DNA of 47,215 nt from Phycisphaerae bacterium (GTDB taxonomy: Bacteria; Planctomycetota; Phycisphaerae; Sedimentisphaerales; Anaerobacaceae). The notes under the pieces were generated by a model. It saw only the letters and a list, made by a program, of their open reading frames with translations. It ran no database searches and had not been told where the DNA came from. The stretch is from NCBI GenBank assembly GCA_030604525.1, contig JAUVVQ010000014.1, positions 1-47,215 of the forward strand, written 5' to 3'. Positions 43,111 through 47,215 of this stretch are shown here, in pieces (within the stretch, counting starts at the first letter, position 1; each line of letters starts with the position of its first letter). Made by a program: the position numbers and the translations under genes.

Positions 43111-44877
43111 CTATCCCAGTTTCGTTACATAAGCAAAATAAGCACCGCCGAGGTTTTTGCCGTTTTTGTCATACAGCCATGACTGCAAACGCGGCTTGTC
43201 GCCCTTTTTCAGAGAGACGGTAAAATCTGCACTGAATTCGGTCGGCGCTGTTTTTATTGTCAGTTCTTTTTCGCCAAGCTTTAGCTTTGCCCTGGCGACA
43301 GGCCTGCCCGGCACATGAGTAAAGCCCATAAATTTATCACCAAAAGCTGCACCTGTTTCTTTTGGCCAGCCATAGAGAGCTATCTCATATTTGCCGGACT
43401 TTTCAACCTGCAGGTCCCAGTATCCATTCTTTATCTTTTCTTCCCTATCCAGAAGATTTTCCCAACTGTCTGCATAGGAACCTATCCAGTTGGCTGAGCA
43501 CAACATCGCTGTCGGCTCGCTGTCAACGCCAATGCTGATGTGATTGAGCTGCTTTTGCAAAGGCCTTATCTCTTCGAGCCACCGGGCATAATACAATTTC
43601 AATTCCGCCGCGACATCCGGATATTTTTCGATGACGTTTTTCTTCTGGCCGGGATCGTCTGCGAGATTATACAGCTCATCACCGTGAACCAAACGCCATT
43701 TCTTCCAAAGCACTGCACCGGGCCTGTTTAAGTTGTGATACTGAATAATAATCTTGCGGTCAGGGAGTTTATCTGTCGTACCTTCAATAAGAGATGCCAG
43801 GCTCATCCCGTCAAACTCCGAATCTGCGAGCTTCTCAATGCCGCACAAATCGAGCAGCGTCGGCAGCACATCCGTGCAGTCAGTCAGCTCGTTGATGTCA
43901 CGCGGTTTATCAAGACCGGCAGCCGGCCATCGCAGGAAAAACGGCACCCTGTGACCGCCTTCATAATACTGTTCTTTGCTGCCACGCATACCGGCATTGA
44001 AAACAGCGGCCCCCTCGCTGGTTCCATTATCGGTCATAAAGATGAAAATGGTGTTTTCCTTCAAGCCGCTTTCGGCCATGAACCGCTCCATACGCCCCAT
44101 GTTCTCATCGAACTGGGCGATCATCCCGAAGAAGCCTGAATATTCGCCGGGATACATTTCCAGGTATTTCCTTCCTACCAAATTAGGCCAATGTGGTACA
44201 TTGGTTGGCAGATAACAGAAGAAGGGTTGTTTCCTTTTCTGCTGTTCGGCCATCCATTTCATGGCCTCGTTAAACCAGACGTCTGTGCAGTATCCTTCGT
44301 ATTTTTCAAGCTTGCCGTTGTGTTCATAAGTGTCGTCGAAGTAGTCGTTATCCCAGTAGTCCGCCATCGAAGTTATGCCCCAGGCGCCATAATGGACTGT
44401 TTCATCAAATCCGCGGTCCTGGGGTCTGTACGGATTGTTATCACCGAGATGCCACTTGCCGAAATGCCCCGTAGCATATCCGCCGGCCCTGAACACATCG
44501 GCCACAGTCGGTATTCCGCGTCGAATCATCGACTTGCCCTGGCAGACAAAAACCGCGCCATTTCGGAAGGCCTGCTTGCCGGTCAAAAGCTCACCGCGAG
44601 TAGGCGAACACATCGGCTCAACATGAAAATCGGTCAACCGCGTACTCTCGGCATAAAGCTTATCAAGATTAGGTGTCTTCAAAACAGGATTGCCGTGGCA
44701 CGACAAGTCGCCGTACCCCTGGTCGTCAGTCATAATCAAAACAACGTTCGGTCTGGAGGCAAAGGATTTACCAGAAGGGTTTGACGCCGATTTCGCATAA
44801 ACGCCCACCGAGGCCGCCATCAACGAAGCAGCACCGGCTCTCTTGAGAAAATCTCGACGGGAAATATTCTTGCCCAT
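43111..44877 (-). CDS. Tat-exported type I sulfatase (S1 family)
   Basis: 588 residues. The twin-arginine signal SRRDFLK is followed by a hydrophobic stretch. PNVVLIMTDDQGYGDLSCHG supplies metal-binding Asp residues; Cys90 in MCSPTRGELLTG (CxPxR) is converted to formylglycine by an anaerobic or aerobic maturase located elsewhere. GHFGKWHLGD and FMTDNGTSEG complete the site. A beta-rich extension (about 455-588) follows the usual core. Such enzymes remove sulfate esters from polysaccharides. The gene lies between a GH29-like protein and a GH43 fusion on the same strand, implying a sulfated glycan as target. Leader copy C precedes it. Confidence 0.95.
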   Translation of the reverse strand: MGKNISRRDFLKRAGAASLMAASVGVYAKSASNPSGKSFASRPNVVLIMTDDQGYGDLSCHGNPVLKTPNLDKLYAESTRLTDFHVEPMCSPTRGELLTGKQAFRNGAVFVCQGKSMIRRGIPTVADVFRAGGYATGHFGKWHLGDNNPYRPQDRGFDETVHYGAWGITSMADYWDNDYFDDTYEHNGKLEKYEGYCTDVWFNEAMKWMAEQQKRKQPFFCYLPTNVPHWPNLVGRKYLEMYPGEYSGFFGMIAQFDENMGRMERFMAESGLKENTIFIFMTDNGTSEGAAVFNAGMRGSKEQYYEGGHRVPFFLRWPAAGLDKPRDINELTDCTDVLPTLLDLCGIEKLADSEFDGMSLASLIEGTTDKLPDRKIIIQYHNLNRPGAVLWKKWRLVHGDELYNLADDPGQKKNVIEKYPDVAAELKLYYARWLEEIRPLQKQLNHISIGVDSEPTAMLCSANWIGSYADSWENLLDREEKIKNGYWDLQVEKSGKYEIALYGWPKETGAAFGDKFMGFTHVPGRPVARAKLKLGEKELTIKTAPTEFSADFTVSLKKGDKPRLQSWLYDKNGKNLGGAYFAYVTKLG

Positions 44878-44932
44878 AGCTTATCCCTTTTATTTAGTGC
44901 AATGTTTTCATAACGAAAGCCAATATACAACC

Positions 44933-44968
44933 TGACATTTCCCATTTAAACAGTTTTAAATTTTAATC
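44933..44968 (-). promoter_or_regulatory. Leader module, copy C (no promoter part)
   Basis: Minus strand, directly after the GH29 stop: TTTAAAACTGTTTAAATGGG then AAATGTCAG, identical to the end of copies A and B. The -35/-10 part is absent because coding sequence occupies that place. A 14-codon frame from its ATG (MSGCILAFVMKTLH) ends just before the sulfatase ribosome site. Confidence 0.6.
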
Positions 44969-46435
44969 CTATTTGCGAACGAGAATCTTGAATGACCAAG
45001 TGTAATCACAGGGAAGCTGGTCGGGGAGCTCATCGATTACCAGATTATCGCCTTCCCGATGCCAATCAAGACTTTTGTCACTACCGAGCATATTGATTTC
45101 GGAGCCCTTTATTGGCTTTACGCCCGGAATTACCTCTGGGGAGCTTGGCTCTTCCAGGTCAATTGCGTACAGAAAATCTCCCTTTCTGGTGAACCTCACG
45201 GATCCCGCTTCAGCAACGTCAACGCCACCCTCGACGAACTGAGCAGGCTTTGCAGCGTAAAGGGCTTCTTTATTCACGTCCATCCACTTGCCCAGCTTCT
45301 TCAACATCTTCACCTGGTACACCGGAATTGTTCCATCGGGTTTGGGGCCGATACTCAACATGGTGGCCCCATTATGGCTGACCCTATTCACTATACTATC
45401 CACCAGCCCGTTAGCACCGCTATTAATCTCTTCATCTGTCATATCTATGTCACGTTGGTAGGCCCAAGTACAACCAGGAAGCGGTTCATCAGTCTGCCAT
45501 TTCTGTGGGACGGGCTTCCCCATGCCACCACCTTCGAAATCCAATACGGAGCACGACAGGGGGAGCTCTTTGTTCTTTTGGGTCACCACGACACCCTTGC
45601 CCCAATTCTCGGCCTTGTTGAAGTAGTAGGCCATAAGATTCGGCATATAATCATCAATTATTTCTTTAGCCATACAGCCTTCTAACCATATCAATTGCGG
45701 CTGGTACTTGTCTATTACCTCCATCGCCTTTTTGTAAAATTCTAAACACATTCTATGATGTGCTCCTGGAGCATCATGCGGCTCTCCATATAAGCCATAG
45801 TACTCCGGGTTATTGGCGCCCTCACCATCAGGACAACCCTCTCTGGCACCATCAAAATACCGCCAATTATTACAACCATTGTTATGGAAAGTCACGACAA
45901 ACTCCATGCCGCGCGACTTAATTGCCTTGGCTATCTCCCCAACAGTATCCCTGTGTGGTCCCATGTCCGCGGCGTTCCATCTAGTAACTTCGGAATCCCA
46001 CATGGAGAAACCATCGTGGTGTTCTGCACATGGGCCGGCGAAGTCGGCGCCGGCGTTCTTGAACAGTTCCGCCCAGCGATCCGGGTCCCACTTCTCCGCC
46101 TTGAACAGCGGGATGAAGTCCTTGTACCCGAACTCGGTGAATGGGTCTCCCCATACATCGCAATGATGCTTATAACAGTCTTTGCCAGTAGGATCGGTAT
46201 GACCAGGCAAATACATACTGCATCCATACCAGCAACAATACCCGTAACCTGCTACCGAGTAAGGCCCCCAATGCCAGTATATTCCAAAAACGGCGTTCTC
46301 ATACCACTCCGGTATCTCCCACTGCGAAAGCGACTCCCAAGTAGGTTCATAATGTCTTGCCCAGGCCAGACCGGTCAAAGCAAACGAAACCAACACAATC
46401 ATACTAAGCATTACAATTTTTCTTTTCTTCGTCAT
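44969..46435 (-). CDS. GH29-like alpha-L-fucosidase family protein with Glu at the nucleophile position
   Basis: 488 residues with a signal peptide (VMLSMIVLVSFALTGLAWA). N-terminal GH29 blocks are clear: WYENAVFGIYWHWGPYSVAG, WDPDRWAELFKNAGADF, EHHDGFSMWDS, NAADMGPHRDTVGEIAKAIK. The catalytic strand reads QPQLIWLEGC; in GH29 this is normally W/F-D-G with Asp as nucleophile, here it is Glu252, read directly from GAA. The C-terminal beta domain (about 390-488) is present, so the protein is full length. It is either an altered fucosidase, an enzyme with another substrate, or a binding protein. First gene of the GH29-sulfatase-GH43 run; promoter copy B lies about 200 bp upstream. Confidence 0.88.
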   Translation of the reverse strand: MTKKRKIVMLSMIVLVSFALTGLAWARHYEPTWESLSQWEIPEWYENAVFGIYWHWGPYSVAGYGYCCWYGCSMYLPGHTDPTGKDCYKHHCDVWGDPFTEFGYKDFIPLFKAEKWDPDRWAELFKNAGADFAGPCAEHHDGFSMWDSEVTRWNAADMGPHRDTVGEIAKAIKSRGMEFVVTFHNNGCNNWRYFDGAREGCPDGEGANNPEYYGLYGEPHDAPGAHHRMCLEFYKKAMEVIDKYQPQLIWLEGCMAKEIIDDYMPNLMAYYFNKAENWGKGVVVTQKNKELPLSCSVLDFEGGGMGKPVPQKWQTDEPLPGCTWAYQRDIDMTDEEINSGANGLVDSIVNRVSHNGATMLSIGPKPDGTIPVYQVKMLKKLGKWMDVNKEALYAAKPAQFVEGGVDVAEAGSVRFTRKGDFLYAIDLEEPSSPEVIPGVKPIKGSEINMLGSDKSLDWHREGDNLVIDELPDQLPCDYTWSFKILVRK

Positions 46436-46631
46436 TTTCTTTTGCTCCTTTTATTTCTTAAAATTGTTTCATTGTTAAAGGTCAAAGCTAATAAACGCTC
46501 TCAGAAACTAATTCTTTTTGTCAAATTGAGCCATTTTAATCAAGTCTGACCAACGGCAGTTAAAACACACATCCTGTGACAAAAAGTTGACATCAGCTAA
46601 AGATTGGCTTATGCACAAGTTCTTTTAGTCT

Positions 46632-46715
46632 GACATTTCCCATTTAAACAGTTTCAAAATATAATTTCTCCCTACGGCATCAACAATCTTACAGAATTCT
46701 CCTTGAACTATCAAA
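46632..46715 (-). promoter_or_regulatory. Promoter-leader module, copy B
   Basis: Minus strand: -35 TTGATA (46710-46715), 17-bp spacer, -10 TAAGAT (46687-46692), 49 nt, then GGGAAATGTCAG (ATG at 46637, frame closes after MSD). The GH29 start is about 200 nt further down, so the transcript would have a long leader. Nothing else is recognised between 46436 and 46631. Confidence 0.7.
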
Positions 46716-46778
46716 AAATTCTTCTTATCTCTCAGTTCGTAAGCAATATCCTAACAAAAATCAGCTTACTTGCACGAC

Positions 46779-46799
46779 TTCATCTGGGAAATCCGGGTT
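46779..46799 (+). promoter_or_regulatory. 21-nt motif shared with 26020-26040
   Basis: All 21 bases equal the reverse complement of 26020-26040 (core CTGGGAAATCCGGG). It is 64 bp upstream of the -35 of copy B, and could also serve the divergent truncated gene at 46880. Confidence 0.55.
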
Positions 46800-46879
46800 A
46801 TGTGTTTGTTTTTTTTCACAACTTAGTTACAATATAAAGCGGTTATTTGATATGTCAAGTTTAAGAAAGGTTCAGAAAG

Positions 46880-47053
46880 ATGATTTTAGAGCACGGCAGA
46901 CTCAGCAGATTGCTTGAGACAGCTATAGTTTCCGCACGTCTTGGCGGTCAGCGGGCAATGAAAGAGATTAACTATATCAAGGTTTCGATAAAGAATAAAA
47001 ATGAGCAGGTTATACCCCTACCCATTGTCAAGACAAAAAACCGGTTCTTTTAA
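46880..47053 (+). pseudogene. Inositol-monophosphatase-family gene start, cut by an IS element
   Basis: MILEHGRLSRLLETAIVSAR with LGGQRAMKEI and YIKVSIKNKNEQV is the N-terminal helix and strand typical of bacterial inositol monophosphatase/CysQ proteins (about 260 residues). After NEQV, near 47010, the frame enters the end of a transposon and stops at 47051-47053. Only about 44 of the gene's own codons are visible. The rest, if it exists, lies beyond the element outside the window. Confidence 0.65.
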
Positions 47054-47215
47054 GGTGGACTCATCGCCACTGGTTAAGGCCGTTGTACCGGAGGGAGCCC
47101 GACGGGCGACCGGAGTGCCAACGGCGACGCCATATACCTCGGCGGGGGTGCGGTAGCCCAACGCCTGATGCAATCGCTGATTATTATAAAACTCAAAATA
47201 GCGGCCAAGATAATA
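47012..47215 (-). mobile_element. End of an IS3-family insertion sequence (partial)
   Basis: From about 47012 the sequence changes from phosphatase-like coding to a transposon end carrying the transposase C-terminus. The boundary is estimated from where the phosphatase similarity stops; the terminal repeat and target duplication cannot be confirmed because the other end is outside. Confidence 0.6.
47018..47215 (-). CDS. IS3-family transposase, C-terminal part
   Basis: The reverse strand is open for 65 codons from the window edge to a TAG at 47018-47020. YYLGRYFEFYNNQRLHQALG followed by YRTPAEVY is the conserved end of IS3-group OrfB DDE transposases (integrase catalytic core). The tail after it (about 38 residues, GVAVGTPVARRAPSG) is not conserved. 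The catalytic Asp, Asp and Glu are outside the window. Confidence 0.85.
   Translation of the reverse strand, partial: YYLGRYFEFYNNQRLHQALGYRTPAEVYGVAVGTPVARRAPSGTTALTSGDESTLKEPVFCLDNG

Noticed and set aside
43735-44784. Plus-strand frames opposite the sulfatase (134-197 residues)
   Set aside because: Antisense to a well supported gene, no recognisable domains.
45059-46549. Plus-strand frames of 208 and 221 residues opposite the GH29 gene
   Set aside because: Mirror frames of a conserved enzyme; composition typical of antisense translation.

Overview
The window looks like a piece of a Planctomycetes chromosome, most likely class Phycisphaerae; this is inferred from gene content, not from a marker gene. 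The pointers are Tat-exported sulfatase and glycoside hydrolases, a DUF4416 gene behind proS, a Ser/Thr kinase-PP2C pair, many lipoproteins, a bacterial topoisomerase VI B subunit, and intergenic DNA full of short dispersed repeats and gene fragments. There is no rRNA gene or CRISPR array; one tRNA-Leu (UAG) is present.

Layout. 1-5892 (minus): a GH32 fructanase followed by a very large GH3 enzyme with a GH67-N-like second half that leaves the window on the left. 6034-6444: 5'-truncated beta-helix remnant. 6454-12229 (minus): tightly packed proS, DUF4416, a WecA-like glycosyltransferase and an O-antigen-ligase-like protein with TPRs. 12490-14614 (plus): Ser/Thr kinase with four zinc ribbons, then a PP2C phosphatase. 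14805-15299: a sigma-factor/DUF4139 chimeric remnant. 15658-17118: an accessory pair (membrane-anchored small protein, DUF2971). 17326-18288: YhaM-like exonuclease; 18332-19144 (minus): membrane C39-like peptidase. 19410-25349: xseA and xseB separated by a minus-strand SIR2-STAND-TPR protein bounded by two direct repeats, plus about 1 kb of repeat DNA. 25422-26225: tRNA-Leu, two broken gene ends joined to each other, and repeats. 26465-30422: TPR/transglutaminase-like lipoprotein, HEPN-like protein, NTF2-like/CE1 esterase lipoprotein, secreted protein. 31441-33559 (plus): DUF4405 membrane protein and a CBS-GGDEF protein. 40609-33694 (minus): a six-gene run DUF2752, lipoprotein, serA, top6B, glmM, CDF transporter with gaps of 4-63 bp. 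46435-40766 (minus): GH29-like protein, sulfatase and a GH43-PQQ fusion, a probable degradation locus for a sulfated, fucose/arabinose-containing glycan. 46880-47215: the start of an inositol-monophosphatase-family gene cut by an IS3-family element that runs off the right edge.

Two signals deserve most attention. First, a SIR2-STAND-TPR protein, architecturally an antiphage candidate, sits between xseA and xseB, flanked by direct repeats carrying the same small hairpin. Second, a dispersed promoter-plus-leader module occurs upstream of three minus-strand genes (near 25.9, 40.6 and 46.7 kb), each copy with a sigma70-like -35/-10 pair at exactly 17 bp and a conserved 49-50 nt stretch to a conserved GGAAATGTC; a fourth, promoterless leader copy precedes the sulfatase. 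One copy appears to drive the top6B run and another lies upstream of the glycan locus. An identical 21-nt motif lies 64-69 bp upstream of the -35 in two of the copies, in opposite orientations. The presence of a bacterial Top6B with a lysine-rich N-terminal tail is the third notable item.
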